A stretch of 54,085 nt of DNA, from positions 1 to 54,085 of the forward strand of contig NZ_JADPRZ010000020.1 in NCBI RefSeq assembly GCF_017347095.1. The letters are read 5' to 3'. The DNA is from Sporosarcina sp. E16_8. GTDB lineage: Bacteria; Bacillota; Bacilli; Bacillales_A; Planococcaceae. Below, in pieces: positions 32,853 through 41,866 of the stretch (the first letter of the stretch is position 1; each line of letters starts with the position of its first letter). Below the pieces are notes generated by a model. The model had not been told where the DNA came from. It saw only the letters and a program-made list of their open reading frames with translations, and did no database searches. A program made the translations under genes and the position numbers.

Positions 32853-34178
32853 CTAATTTGTTTTATTTTCAAATTCTGTTAAAGCTTCATCCAATACAGT
32901 CAACCCATCATCAATCTGCTCTTTTGTTATCGTTAGCGGAGGAATCATCCGGATAACTTCACCGGAGTTGCCGCATAAGTAGAACAGCACACCTTTATGA
33001 AGGCAACCATCAAGGACAGCCATTACTGCTTCGCCGTCAGGTTCACCCGTTTCGGGATTGCCAAGCTCAATACCAATCATCAAACCAACACCTCTAATGT
33101 CTTTAATGACTGGATGGTGTAGTTTCATTTCAAATAAGCGCTCCATTGCATATGCGCCCATTGCGGTTGCGTTATCCAATAACTTTTCCTCTTTCATCAC
33201 TTCAAGTGAAGCCAGGGCAGCAGAACAAGCGATAGGATTGCCGCCGAAGGTTGTTCCGTGTGTACCGAGCGGCCATTGGTCCATTAGTTCTTTGGAAGCA
33301 ACAGTGGCGCTTAAGGGAAGTCCTGCAGCAATCCCTTTAGCGATAGCCATGATGTCTGGTTTGACATCGAATGACTGTGCAGCAAACCAATTGCCTGTGC
33401 GACCGAATCCTGTTTGGACTTCATCGAAAATTAGTAGAATGCCATGGCGGTCGCAAATTTCACGCACTTTTTTCAGCCAAGATTTTGGTGGGATGATGTA
33501 TCCACCTTCACCGAGAACAGGTTCGATAATCATACAAGCGACTTCTTCCGGATCTACTTGGTGGTTGAATAATTTTTTTACGTCTTGCTCCAGTTTTTCG
33601 GGGAAGAAGACGTCTGGATCTGCTCCTTCAGGAAGGTACTCAGGCAGTGCATATGGCAACTGATAGGAAAGCCAAGTGGGCTGCAAATGTTTCCGGTATT
33701 TACTTTTCGATGTCGTGACACTTAATGCGCCCATCGAACGCCCGTGGAAACAGCCAGTGAAAGAAACGATATAAGGTCTTCTTGACGTATATTTTGCCAG
33801 TTTTAATGCGCCTTCAATTGCTTCAGTGCCACTGTTCGCGAAAAAGAAGTTATCGAGTTTTGGCGGTAAAATCGTTTGTAATTCAGCAGCCAATCTTAAA
33901 ATAGATTCGTAGATGATAACGCCTGATGGGCCATGGATAAGGTGATCTGCACTATCTTTGATTGCCTGAACGACTTTAGGGTGCCGATGTCCTACGTTCT
34001 CTACGGCGATACCAGAAGTGAAATCCAAGTATCTCTTGCCATCAGCGCCGTAATAATAACATCCTTCTGCTTTTACAACAGGTAAGTTCGGATGATCTTT
34101 TGCCATACTTGGTGCGAGAAAATTCCCAATGTTGTCAACCATATGAAGCCAGTCTTGTTGTTCTAATTTTTGCTGCAC
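32853..34178 (-). CDS. Class III PLP-dependent aminotransferase (4-aminobutyrate aminotransferase-like)
   Basis: A 441-residue cytosolic aminotransferase. PLP-site features are [18 protein letters not shown], the aromatic-stacking segment [25 protein letters not shown] with the conserved Asp, and the Schiff-base Lys in [12 protein letters not shown]. Substrates of the family are omega-amino acids such as GABA, ornithine and diaminobutyrate. Start is GTG 34178 with a perfect AGGAGG 6 bases upstream, which overlaps the stop of the regulator gene and implies coupled translation. With the M20 amidohydrolase diverging from the same control region, transamination of a freed amino group after deacylation is a likely sequence of events. 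Confidence 0.9.
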   Translation of the reverse strand: MQQKLEQQDWLHMVDNIGNFLAPSMAKDHPNLPVVKAEGCYYYGADGKRYLDFTSGIAVENVGHRHPKVVQAIKDSADHLIHGPSGVIIYESILRLAAELQTILPPKLDNFFFANSGTEAIEGALKLAKYTSRRPYIVSFTGCFHGRSMGALSVTTSKSKYRKHLQPTWLSYQLPYALPEYLPEGADPDVFFPEKLEQDVKKLFNHQVDPEEVACMIIEPVLGEGGYIIPPKSWLKKVREICDRHGILLIFDEVQTGFGRTGNWFAAQSFDVKPDIMAIAKGIAAGLPLSATVASKELMDQWPLGTHGTTFGGNPIACSAALASLEVMKEEKLLDNATAMGAYAMERLFEMKLHHPVIKDIRGVGLMIGIELGNPETGEPDGEAVMAVLDGCLHKGVLFYLCGNSGEVIRMIPPLTITKEQIDDGLTVLDEALTEFENKTN

Positions 34179-34189
34179 AGTAAATCCTC

Positions 34190-35554
34190 CTACTCGATAT
34201 CGGTATATTTTTTCAGTTTGCGAACGACAGAAGGTTGGCTTATTCCAAGGAACTTAGCAATTTCAGTAGTTGTACGATAACGCTCCTGCGCATCCCTTAA
34301 CACTTTCATTTCCACATCATCCAAAATGCTTGGAAGTGTTCGGCCTTCAAGATGGATGATAGATAGATCATCATCTGTATTTTTACGATATTCTGGTGGT
34401 AAGTCTTTTGCCGTAATAATAGGGGATGTACTTTGTACAACCAACCGTTCCATAACATTTTTGAGTTCGCTATGGTTCCCGTTCCACTCAAGGAGCAACA
34501 GCTGATTAAACACATCATCTGAAAGCTTCTTAGTAGTCGTATGGGTAGTTGAAAACTGATTTAAATAAATTGAAATCAAAGCAATCAAATCTTCTTTTCG
34601 ATCACGAAGTGGTTTTAAATGAATTGGAACGATATGGAGCATATAATACAAATCTTGATGGAATGTTTTATCAGCAACTGCTTCTGTCAATGCATTCTCG
34701 GAGGAGCTAATCAGCCTCACATCAAGTGGGAATACTGTAGTTGCATGAATAGGTGTATATCTACGTTCTTTCAATACATTTGCAATTTTTCCTTGAAGAT
34801 GTACCGAAAGCTTATCAATCCCCTTTAAATAGAGGGTACCTTCATGGGCTAACGTTAATAGGCCCGTTTCCTTTTGCTCGAACTCTCCACCGAATAATTC
34901 ACGTTCAAACATCGCTTCCGGCATTGTTTCGCAGTCAACTTCAATGAAAGGTCCATTTTTTCGCTTACTTTCGTTATGAATGAACTTTGCCATTGTCGTT
35001 TTCCCGGTTCCTTGTTCTCCGTAAAGGATGACAGAAACATCGAGTGGCGCAGCATTCCTAGCGGTTTCATAAGCAATTCGTGTCGTCCTGTTTTCAATCG
35101 TCAATCCATCGATTGTAAGATTTTCTTTTCGCAGTAGCGTAAGCTCCTCTTTTGCCAGGGACATCTCGTTTTCAAGTTCTTTCATATATTCCTGGATGAC
35201 GAGAAGTTCGGCTACTTCATAGGAATAGCTAAGGACAAATTCAACTTCACCTGACTCATTAAAGAATGGCATACCTGTAATAAGTGCTTTTCGTCCGGAA
35301 GGGGTCGCTTGTATAACAACTACCTTCTTTTTCTGTAGAAGGACGAGAGGAGTAATAGCGGGAGAGAAAATACCCCTTTTTTCTAGATCATATACAGATT
35401 TCCCAAGAAGGTCCTCGGCACGTATCCCGTAGTAGCGTCCACTAATTTGTGAGGCTTTTACGATAATACCTGCGTGATTGGTAACGATGATATCTTCATC
35501 ATAAGAATCAATAATTTCTTCTTTTGAATTTGGATGTAAGAAAAATCCTGTCAT
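34190..35554 (-). CDS. PAS-AAA+-Fis regulator lacking the sigma-54 contact loop
   Basis: A 454-residue regulator: PAS domain at about 15-115, a short coiled coil near 120-145, AAA+ domain at 150-390 and a Fis-type helix-turn-helix at 427-448 ([21 protein letters not shown]). Walker A GEQGTGKT (179-186) is intact. The GAFTGA loop that contacts sigma-54 is absent: after [13 protein letters not shown] the sequence runs on without it. The Walker B acidic pair is replaced (GTLYLKGID for GTLFLDEI). It is thus probably a TyrR-like regulator acting without sigma-54. ATG 35554 has AGGAAAGGTGG upstream; a further 30 codons upstream lack a ribosome site. Sites ATTCA-N4-TGAAT flank its promoter region. 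Confidence 0.85.
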   Translation of the reverse strand: MTGFFLHPNSKEEIIDSYDEDIIVTNHAGIIVKASQISGRYYGIRAEDLLGKSVYDLEKRGIFSPAITPLVLLQKKKVVVIQATPSGRKALITGMPFFNESGEVEFVLSYSYEVAELLVIQEYMKELENEMSLAKEELTLLRKENLTIDGLTIENRTTRIAYETARNAAPLDVSVILYGEQGTGKTTMAKFIHNESKRKNGPFIEVDCETMPEAMFERELFGGEFEQKETGLLTLAHEGTLYLKGIDKLSVHLQGKIANVLKERRYTPIHATTVFPLDVRLISSSENALTEAVADKTFHQDLYYMLHIVPIHLKPLRDRKEDLIALISIYLNQFSTTHTTTKKLSDDVFNQLLLLEWNGNHSELKNVMERLVVQSTSPIITAKDLPPEYRKNTDDDLSIIHLEGRTLPSILDDVEMKVLRDAQERYRTTTEIAKFLGISQPSVVRKLKKYTDIE

Positions 35555-35581
35555 ACGACCACCTTTCCTAAAAGTAACGGT

Positions 35582-35595
35582 ATTCATTAGTGAAT
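35582..35595. promoter_or_regulatory. Operator-like site ATTCA-TTAG-TGAAT
   Basis: Perfect 5-bp arms (6-bp if the flanking T/A is counted) lie 27 bases upstream of the regulator start. The same ATTCA-N4-TGAAT layout recurs at 35819-35832. Autoregulation is inferred. Confidence 0.5.
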
Positions 35596-35818
35596 AATTA
35601 TTTGTTTGTAAATAAAATATACGATACTTTTGGAAAATTGGCAATATAAATTTAATTCTTTAGCAAATATAACGGTACTGATCTTCGCGATGTCGAAAAT
35701 TATAACATGCATTCAAATGCAATTACAAGCATGATTATTCAAATAGCGATATAGTTACTGAGAATTTCCTTTTTTCGCTTATATATGATTAAATACAGGT
35801 CAAGTAACTCGTTTATTA

Positions 35819-35832
35819 TTCAGAAATGAATT
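35819..35832. promoter_or_regulatory. Operator-like site ATTCA-GAAA-TGAAT
   Basis: A second copy of the inverted repeat lies 20 bases upstream of the amidohydrolase ATG, at the other end of the 298-base divergent region. The matching pair supports joint control of both units. Confidence 0.5.
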
Positions 35833-35852
35833 GAAGGAAAGGTGATTAGTCG

Positions 35853-37028
35853 ATGTTGAAAGAAATGCTATTCAATAAAATAGAGGATGCTATGGAAGAA
35901 ATGATTTACGTGCGTCGTCATTTGCATATGCACCCGGAATTGTCACACGAGGAAATTGAAACACCCGCCTTTATCGCCAACTACTTGGTTGACTTAGGAA
36001 TCGAAGTGCGGAGCGGAGTTGGTGGGAGGGGTGTGGTAGGAATAATACGCGGAGGAAAGCCGGGGAAAACAATCGCTTTTCGAGCCGATTTCGATGCATT
36101 ACCTATTCATGATGCAAAGAATGCTTCATACCAGTCAACTGTTCCAGGAGTTATGCATGCCTGTGGACACGATGGCCATACTGCTGCATTACTAGGTTTT
36201 GCAAAAGCGATAAATGCCGTGAAAGATCAAGTTCAAGGAAACATTGTCCTCATCCATCAGTTCGGAGAAGAATTGCCGCCGGGTGGGTCGAGAGCGATGA
36301 TTGCTGATGATTGTTTAGGTGGTGTCGATGCGATTTACGGTGCACATCTTCAATCCACTATGGATTCAGGCCATGTTTATGTGCGTGACGGTTATTTACA
36401 AGCTGGCGAAGATACAATCAAAATTACTGTAAATGGCTCAGGGGCACATGGAGCGGAGCCTCAAAAGGGAGCAGATCCGATTTTAGCAGCAAGCCACATC
36501 ATGGTTGCACTTCAATCCATTGTGAGTCGTAATACAGATCCATTGAAAGAGCTCGTCATTTCTATTGGGAAGTTTCATGCTGGGGATGCGGATAATGTCA
36601 TTCCAGAAAAAGCGGTAATGGAAGGAACGATTCGTGTCTTTGATGAAGAGTTACGTACTCTCGCGAGTGTTCGTCTGACGGACCTTGCCTATTCTATAGG
36701 TCGCGGACTCGGTTGTGAGGTGGATGTACAGATTGAAAGAGGATACGATGCACTTTGGAATCATGGCGCGCAAATGGACGTCGTCCGAAAAGTAGCGGCG
36801 GATGCATTTGGTAGTGACGCTGTTGTGGAAACGCAACCAATAATGCCAGTCGAGGATTTTTCTTATTACCTGCAACAAGTTCCAGGTGCTTACTTTTTCG
36901 TGGGTGCAAAAATGGAGGATCCTAAAAAAGTGTTCCCGCATCACCATGAAAAATTCGATTTTCATGAACCGGCAATGGAAATGATTGTGAAAACATTTGC
37001 AGGGATTGTGCTAGATTATCAAAAATAG
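35853..37028 (+). CDS. M20 family amidohydrolase (N-acyl amino acid deacylase type)
   Basis: A 391-residue metal-dependent hydrolase of the hippurate/IAA-amino acid hydrolase group (M20D). Metal-site motifs are MHACGHDGHTAAL, GEELPPGG with the catalytic Glu, YGAHLQ and the C-terminal PHHHEKFDFHE. The dimerisation domain with NGSGAHGAEPQKGADPI lies between them. No signal peptide is seen. AAAGGTG precedes the ATG. The enzyme would release an amino acid from an N-acyl or N-aroyl conjugate brought in by the neighbouring ABC or MFS carriers; the acyl group is unknown. Confidence 0.92.
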   Translation: MLKEMLFNKIEDAMEEMIYVRRHLHMHPELSHEEIETPAFIANYLVDLGIEVRSGVGGRGVVGIIRGGKPGKTIAFRADFDALPIHDAKNASYQSTVPGVMHACGHDGHTAALLGFAKAINAVKDQVQGNIVLIHQFGEELPPGGSRAMIADDCLGGVDAIYGAHLQSTMDSGHVYVRDGYLQAGEDTIKITVNGSGAHGAEPQKGADPILAASHIMVALQSIVSRNTDPLKELVISIGKFHAGDADNVIPEKAVMEGTIRVFDEELRTLASVRLTDLAYSIGRGLGCEVDVQIERGYDALWNHGAQMDVVRKVAADAFGSDAVVETQPIMPVEDFSYYLQQVPGAYFFVGAKMEDPKKVFPHHHEKFDFHEPAMEMIVKTFAGIVLDYQK

Positions 37029-37056
37029 TGAATTTTGACCATGTCAATTACAAATA

Positions 37057-37088
37057 AGAGCCTTCCGGAAAATATCCTAGAAGGCTCT
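37057..37088. terminator. Bidirectional intrinsic terminator
   Basis: AGAGCCTTC (37057-37065) pairs with GAAGGCTCT (37080-37088), followed by ATTATT. It separates the convergent amidohydrolase and MFS genes. Confidence 0.7.
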
Positions 37089-37116
37089 ATTATTAATTCA
37101 AATAGTTTAGATGAGA

Positions 37117-38376
37117 TTAATTCCACAATCCTGCTTTTTGAAGTTTCTTTTTACCTTTAAACGCCAAGATGATAAAGAGAATATTGATAACAAGCATTGC
37201 GAGAATTGTATAAAGGACTAATGTATACGATCCCGTTAAATCAAATACAAATCCATATCCAGGTAAAGCTACAATACCCGCAACAGCTAGTCCTATTGCA
37301 GCTGTTGCATAAATTTGACTAAATTCTTTATTGCCGAAAAGGGCAGTTGTAAGAATCGGTCCAAGTGTACCTACCGATGCAGACACAATTCCGAAAAACC
37401 CGATTGCAATCATGAAAATTGTCGAGTTATCTGCGACTGTAAGCAGAAGCCCGATTGAAATTAAACCAGTAATCATTGAGAAGATAGCCGTATTTCTCGC
37501 GCCAATCTTGTCGCTTAAGAAACCGAAAAGGATAGCTCCGACTAACAAACCAAACATCCAAATCCCCAAAGCATTACCCGCGAATTGAACCGTGTAGCCA
37601 AGGCCCATTGCAAATGGTGGAATATGTTGGCCAAAGCTGGCAATCGAGGTGATGAAGAAGAAAAAGATGACTAATGCATAAAATGCAGAAGATTTTCTTG
37701 CTACAGCAGCTAGCACACCTTTATTAGGCTCAACCGGTGCTTCGTTTGCACCTTCTTTAACTTCATCCATACCAATTGGAAGTAGCCCTATTTGTTGAGG
37801 AGCCATTCTAATTAATAAGATTATAATTGGAATAACGATGGCGATTACGACAAGCCCAAGCGTAATGTAAGACGATCTCCAACCATTATTGGCAATCAGG
37901 TTACCAACGATTGGTGAGATCACAGCACCGCCTATTCCGACAAATGCCATCATGACGCCCATTGCTAATCCGTTATGTTTTTTAAACCAGTTATTGATCA
38001 ATACAGGGCCAGCCATTGTAGCAACGAAAACTGAACCCATTGCCATTGGAATAGCGAATAAATACCATCCCCACACTGAAGTCATGAGGCCAAACATGGC
38101 GAAAGAGCCAGCTTGTAAAATTACACCGGCAATGAGTAGTAACCTAATATCATATTTCGCCATCATCTTACCGGCAATCGGTAAAAATAGCATTGTTACA
38201 ATTGAAGAAACACTGAAGTATAATGTCAAACTACCCATTCCAATATCTAAGTCCTCAGAAACTGGAGTTAAAAATAATGCACCTGAACTATTAATACCAC
38301 CTCGTGTAAATGCCAGCATGAGGGAAATGCCGATGAGTACCCACCAGCCGAAGTGAATTTTCTTCTTGTTAGTCAT
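37117..38376 (-). CDS. MFS transporter, oxalate/formate antiporter or monocarboxylate type
   Basis: A 419-residue transporter with twelve predicted transmembrane segments and a central cytoplasmic loop near residues 195-215. FGWWVLIGISLMLAF at the N-terminus, GWRSSYITLGLVV before the loop and ISDKIGARN-like FLSDKIGARNTAIF in the second half are typical of the OFA/monocarboxylate branch. AAGGATGG precedes the ATG. Its closeness to the amidohydrolase suggests uptake or export of the carboxylate released by deacylation. It is a separate leftward unit, so the link is only positional. Confidence 0.85.
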   Translation of the reverse strand: MTNKKKIHFGWWVLIGISLMLAFTRGGINSSGALFLTPVSEDLDIGMGSLTLYFSVSSIVTMLFLPIAGKMMAKYDIRLLLIAGVILQAGSFAMFGLMTSVWGWYLFAIPMAMGSVFVATMAGPVLINNWFKKHNGLAMGVMMAFVGIGGAVISPIVGNLIANNGWRSSYITLGLVVIAIVIPIIILLIRMAPQQIGLLPIGMDEVKEGANEAPVEPNKGVLAAVARKSSAFYALVIFFFFITSIASFGQHIPPFAMGLGYTVQFAGNALGIWMFGLLVGAILFGFLSDKIGARNTAIFSMITGLISIGLLLTVADNSTIFMIAIGFFGIVSASVGTLGPILTTALFGNKEFSQIYATAAIGLAVAGIVALPGYGFVFDLTGSYTLVLYTILAMLVINILFIILAFKGKKKLQKAGLWN

Positions 38377-38718
38377 TTAAATAAACCATCCTTTTAATTT
38401 CTACTTTGATTGTTTCGTATATTGAAATGTCATTACCTTTTTCCACGATAATTCTTACAACTATATTAATTTAACATCAAACTATATTATGTGTCAATAA
38501 GGTGAATTTTATTATCGCGTTTATTTCCAAACGCTAATAATTCTAACTGTTTACGGGGGTGGGGACAGTCGCCACTATAAATTGGCCACAATTCAGGGCA
38601 AAGTTCAAAAAGAAATAGCCCGCTCTATGTCAGTTTGACACGGAGAGGGCTATTTTGAGGAACTAAATGGATTCGTGGGCTGTTTCTTTTAGTGTTGATT
38701 TCTAGGAGATGCATATCA
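38377..38718. other. Intergenic stretch between GDYXXLXY and MFS genes
   Basis: No gene is seen. The left part carries the dispersed hairpin repeat at 38558-38655, the right part AT-rich sequence that should hold the MFS promoter. Confidence 0.5.
38558..38655. repeat. Dispersed hairpin repeat, copy 1
   Basis: The 46-bp core at 38610-38655 (AGAAATAGCCC, then CTCTATGTCAGTTTGACAC, then GGAG-GGGCTAT) recurs almost unchanged at 41695-41738. AAATAGCCC (38613-38621) and GGGCTATTT (38647-38655) form a stem, so this copy can also act as terminator for the leftward GDYXXLXY gene. The more divergent part before it (GGGGACA, CCACTA-AAAT) is also shared. Confidence 0.6.
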
Positions 38719-39270
38719 TTATTTAACCGCGGTTATCTTCTTCAAAATCCCATAGCCATTTTTCACTTTCAAATGAGCAACTATTTGTCCTTTCGCTGAT
38801 AAATCTTCAAGTTCTTTTCCAGTGTTTTCCGGCACAAAGTAGCGTTCCAAGCCGAAATTGATGGAATGGACGTAAACACCATCAACATCCTGGTAATCAT
38901 AACTGCTTAGTTTTCCGGTTAAATAGACACTACCTCTAGGTTTTTTATCAGATAAACTGTCCAACACATAGATATCGCCTTGCTGAACAAGTTTTCCATA
39001 AACAGTTAGCCAATTGGAATTCGCCAACTTGTCGATTTTTTTCAAAATAGCAGGCGAAACTTCATTTTTCGGTACCTCCTCAATCTCATAGCGGAGCGTG
39101 ACATAATCACCATACAGTAAGTCTCTTGGATCCACTGGCACTGTCAGTAATGCTACATCATCTCCGTAGGTCAATGTCCAAATTGGTTTGATAGTCAGGC
39201 CGATTAATAGGAGAAGGGGGAGCGTTAATGCAATGATGAATCCGATACGCCTATTTTTCATCATGTTCAT
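38719..39270 (-). CDS. GDYXXLXY domain-containing protein
   Basis: A 183-residue protein with one N-terminal membrane anchor (residues 8-30) and an external domain. The defining motif is GDYVTLRYE near residue 54, followed by YVLDSLSDKKPRGSVYLTGKL and LERYFVPENTGKELE. The function of the family is unknown. It overlaps the DUF2157 gene by 20 bases; this pairing recurs in many bacteria, where the two domains may even be fused, and points to a membrane complex. Confidence 0.88.
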   Translation of the reverse strand: MNMMKNRRIGFIIALTLPLLLLIGLTIKPIWTLTYGDDVALLTVPVDPRDLLYGDYVTLRYEIEEVPKNEVSPAILKKIDKLANSNWLTVYGKLVQQGDIYVLDSLSDKKPRGSVYLTGKLSSYDYQDVDGVYVHSINFGLERYFVPENTGKELEDLSAKGQIVAHLKVKNGYGILKKITAVK

Positions 39271-40342
39271 CTGAAATCACCGTTCCTCTCCGAGTTTTCT
39301 CGAACCAAAAACCAAAGCCGATTAGAATCAAACCACCAACGATAAAGAATAACGATTTTGGCATGAAATTATATGACAAATCGGCGTAGAAACGGAAAAT
39401 CAACGTGCACACAATGAGAACCGCTGGCAAACTGCCAATCTTCAAGAAGAACAACAGTTTAACTGCGAAAATGAGTGTGAAAATAATCGCTGCTATTCCT
39501 GTATTATCTTCCGAAACGAAATCTATCCATGTACTTGGAAAAGTCAGGTATAGACCCGCGATACCATAAACTGCAGAGCCAAGCCATTCAGATGGCAACT
39601 GGTATCGACCAAAAGGATAGAAGGCAAGGAACAAGCCAAGTGCAAAGAAAGTGCATGAAATCAGTACTCCATGGACGTCAAAATATATAAATAAATTGAA
39701 TAAAAATAGCAAGGTTAAAATGGAATTGGCGATAAATAAACCCCTGGAATGACCCATCCGTTTTTCATTCATCCAAAACAGTAGCGGTATAATTAGCAAC
39801 AGCAGATAGGGTACTTCAACAGTTCCATTCAACACATTGAAACCGTAAATGATGAAAAATAAGCTGGCAGACGCAAAAATGAGTTTGTCTTTCAAGTAAT
39901 AGGCAAGTGGTAAAATGCCAAGACCCCACATGAAGAAATCTGCATAAACCCCTTCACCCAAATTAAACATTTGACTAATCAGGAAAATCCCAGCGCCAAA
40001 TGCAAATACACCAATATAATAGAGACTTCGTGAAGTTCTCGGATAATCATCTTCAATCTTATAACCACTTGCATAAAAGCTGGCTGTCCCGAAGAATAAT
40101 AGTAAGAACTTCGCAAGTTTCGGGATTTGGTGCCAATTTCCTGCGATGAAGCTCAGTATGCCAACACCAATCAAAACAGCTCCAATGATTAGCAAGACCC
40201 GTACAAAACTAAGTCGTTCAGTAGGCACGTACTCCGCCAGCAGTTTGCGTGCCTGGTTCGTTTGCAATTGTCCTGTATGTTCCAAAAAGATGAATTCCTT
40301 CTCAAGGACACGGTATTCTGAGTTACTGATTTTCCTCTTCAT
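39251..40342 (-). CDS. DUF2157 membrane protein
   Basis: A 363-residue polytopic membrane protein. The soluble N-terminus (residues 1-45, RKLLAEYVPTERLSF) is followed by about ten to eleven hydrophobic segments, beginning LLIIGAVLIGVGILSFIAGNWHQIPKLAKF, which is the conserved DUF2157 core. GAGG lies 8 bases before the ATG. No biochemical role is known to me. It is translationally coupled to the GDYXXLXY gene. Confidence 0.88.
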   Translation of the reverse strand: MKRKISNSEYRVLEKEFIFLEHTGQLQTNQARKLLAEYVPTERLSFVRVLLIIGAVLIGVGILSFIAGNWHQIPKLAKFLLLFFGTASFYASGYKIEDDYPRTSRSLYYIGVFAFGAGIFLISQMFNLGEGVYADFFMWGLGILPLAYYLKDKLIFASASLFFIIYGFNVLNGTVEVPYLLLLIIPLLFWMNEKRMGHSRGLFIANSILTLLFLFNLFIYFDVHGVLISCTFFALGLFLAFYPFGRYQLPSEWLGSAVYGIAGLYLTFPSTWIDFVSEDNTGIAAIIFTLIFAVKLLFFLKIGSLPAVLIVCTLIFRFYADLSYNFMPKSLFFIVGGLILIGFGFWFEKTRRGTVISDEHDEK

Positions 40343-40492
40343 CTCATTGACCTCATTTTCTTTTAGACTCTCTTATGCTAAGTATATCCCCAATTATTGA
40401 GATGGAACATCGTAAATTGTAGTTATAGAATTAGACGGGTGAACTAGTCTATTCCTTTCTATTTCAACAATTTTGATGGAATTTCACAAAAT

Positions 40493-40519
40493 AAAAAACA
40501 CTCATATTGAGCGTTTTTC
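40493..40519. terminator. Intrinsic terminator of the prolyl 4-hydroxylase gene
   Basis: AAAAAACACTCA and TGAGCGTTTTT form a short stem with a 3-base loop; the A and T flanks make it usable on both strands. Confidence 0.6.
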
Positions 40520-40546
40520 ATGTTATGTTACAAATTCAAATCAATT

Positions 40547-41185
40547 TCATCTTAATTTTTGTTTTCTCATCCATTGGGTTGCCACCCACTTTTCTCCAGC
40601 TATAACGGGTGCTCCACCATGTAATGTTAACTGATTTAAATCTTCGACATTATAGAAATACTCGAAGTAAACTGCCATACCTTTTTGTGGCGTTACTGAA
40701 AGATTTAGCTTAGGGAAAAAAGTTTCCCCACCCTGTTCTACATCATTTAAGTACATAATTAGCGTACTAATCCTATTATTTTTTGCTACTTTACTTGTTG
40801 ATGAAAAAAAATCATAATGAGCTTTATATTCTTGACCTGGGGTATATTTAAGGATTTGAAGGCCTTCTCCGTGTTCAATAGGTATACTCATAATAGATGA
40901 GATTCTTTTTTCAACCCTAGCAACAATTTCGTTTTCACTTTCTTGAAAAAACATACTACTACTTGTTCTCAGTTCATCTACATTGCGTGTTGTCCCAATT
41001 TTTGAACGTTGCATTTTGTCCTTCGACAATCTGATTAGTTCATCGCATTCTTCGTTACTTAAAACATTTCCTAAAATCACTATCAATGGTTCTTCTAATT
41101 TAGTGATTATATCTATCTCTCTATCGGTTTTGATTGTATTTCCAACGTGACCAAATATTGTTTGTTCTTTATTCTCTGTTATCAT
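40547..41185 (-). CDS. Prolyl 4-hydroxylase-like 2-oxoglutarate/Fe(II) dioxygenase
   Basis: A 212-residue cytosolic dioxygenase like the Bacillus anthracis prolyl 4-hydroxylase (similar size). The iron ligands are His123 and Asp125 (AHYDFF) and His189 (LTLHGGAPV); Lys199 (GEKW) should bind 2-oxoglutarate. An N-terminal helical part (residues 1-45) precedes the jelly roll. ATG 41185 is chosen because GGGGG lies 9 bases upstream; the frame opens at TTG 41191. Substrates of bacterial homologues include collagen-like GXY repeats and elongation factor Tu. No collagen-like protein is encoded in the window. It is a single-gene unit. Confidence 0.9.
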   Translation of the reverse strand: MITENKEQTIFGHVGNTIKTDREIDIITKLEEPLIVILGNVLSNEECDELIRLSKDKMQRSKIGTTRNVDELRTSSSMFFQESENEIVARVEKRISSIMSIPIEHGEGLQILKYTPGQEYKAHYDFFSSTSKVAKNNRISTLIMYLNDVEQGGETFFPKLNLSVTPQKGMAVYFEYFYNVEDLNQLTLHGGAPVIAGEKWVATQWMRKQKLR

Positions 41186-41352
41186 CTTCAAACGCCCCCT
41201 AAACTAGTGGATATTCAGAACGAGTACGGTTTTTTTGTAATGTTTATACGTGTTAACAGTCTTCTATGATTAATTCAATTTTATCATATAATTTTAACAT
41301 ATCGCAAATTTGTAAAGCTTTTTAATAGAAGCCATTTTCGGAAACATCGTTT

Positions 41353-41588
41353 CTATAAAATTGGCACTTAACAAATAGAGGGTACATCCAACACCGCTTT
41401 GTCGCTTGGCGATGACCTCACGCAATATGCCCGCCAGAAGATCACTGGGGAGGGATCGAACTGCTTCCGTCCTTGGTATTTTTGGGCCGCCTTTCAATAG
41501 TGCCGCTTCTTTGCTAGACTTTTTCATTATGTGGATGAGATATACAACCTAGTTAATTCTTATTATGAAGTACCGAATATATTTATAG
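41353..41588. mobile_element. MITE-like element, copy 2 (about 235 bp)
   Basis: Ends are CTATAAAATTGGCACTTAAC on the left and, read inward from the right, CTATAAATATATTCGGTACTT. The interior follows copy 1 (23605-23809) with an extra 30-40 bases after CAGAAGATCACTG. The open frames that cross it are fortuitous. The copies differ enough to suggest independent ageing. Confidence 0.7.
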
Positions 41589-41631
41589 GGATTGAGTTAA
41601 TGGTTCCACTCGATATCACTTCGTCGCTTAG

Positions 41632-41740
41632 GGGACAAAAAGGTCACCACTACAAAATGGGGAAAAATCAAATGAAAAGAGATCAAGATTCATATAGAAA
41701 TAGCCCACTCTATGTCAGTTTGACACGGAGGGGGCTATAT
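41632..41740. repeat. Dispersed hairpin repeat, copy 2
   Basis: The core at 41695-41738 matches 38610-38655, and upstream segments (GGGGACA, CCACTACAAAATGG) match more loosely. The copy lies just after the second MITE-like element. Confidence 0.55.
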
Positions 41741-41820
41741 AGTTGGATCATATCTGCTACTTTAAGGTAGTTATTTTATCCCGCATTAACGGGCAGTAAA
41801 AGCCCGAATGGTTTAACTAA

Positions 41821-41856
41821 CAATCAGTGGGGAATGAAGAAAACCCCCTCTGATTG
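41821..41856 (-). terminator. Intrinsic terminator of queCDE
   Basis: CAATCAG-TGGGG (41821-41832) pairs with CCCCC-TCTGATTG (41844-41856), just beyond the queE stop. A smaller stem, CGGGC/GCCCG, lies at about 41788-41804. Confidence 0.65.
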
Positions 41857-41866
41857 AAGATTAACT

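Noticed and set aside
33058..33663. A 201-codon plus-strand frame opposite the aminotransferase gene
   Set aside because: It is a mirror of the aminotransferase coding bias, with no start signal and no domain.
34190..35554. Annotation as a sigma-54-dependent activator
   Set aside because: The GAFTGA loop and the Walker B acidic pair are missing, so sigma-54 activation is not supported.
41294..41770. Open frames on both strands across 41294-41770
   Set aside because: They lie over the MITE-like element and hairpin repeat, differ from anything encoded by the other copies, and lack ribosome sites.
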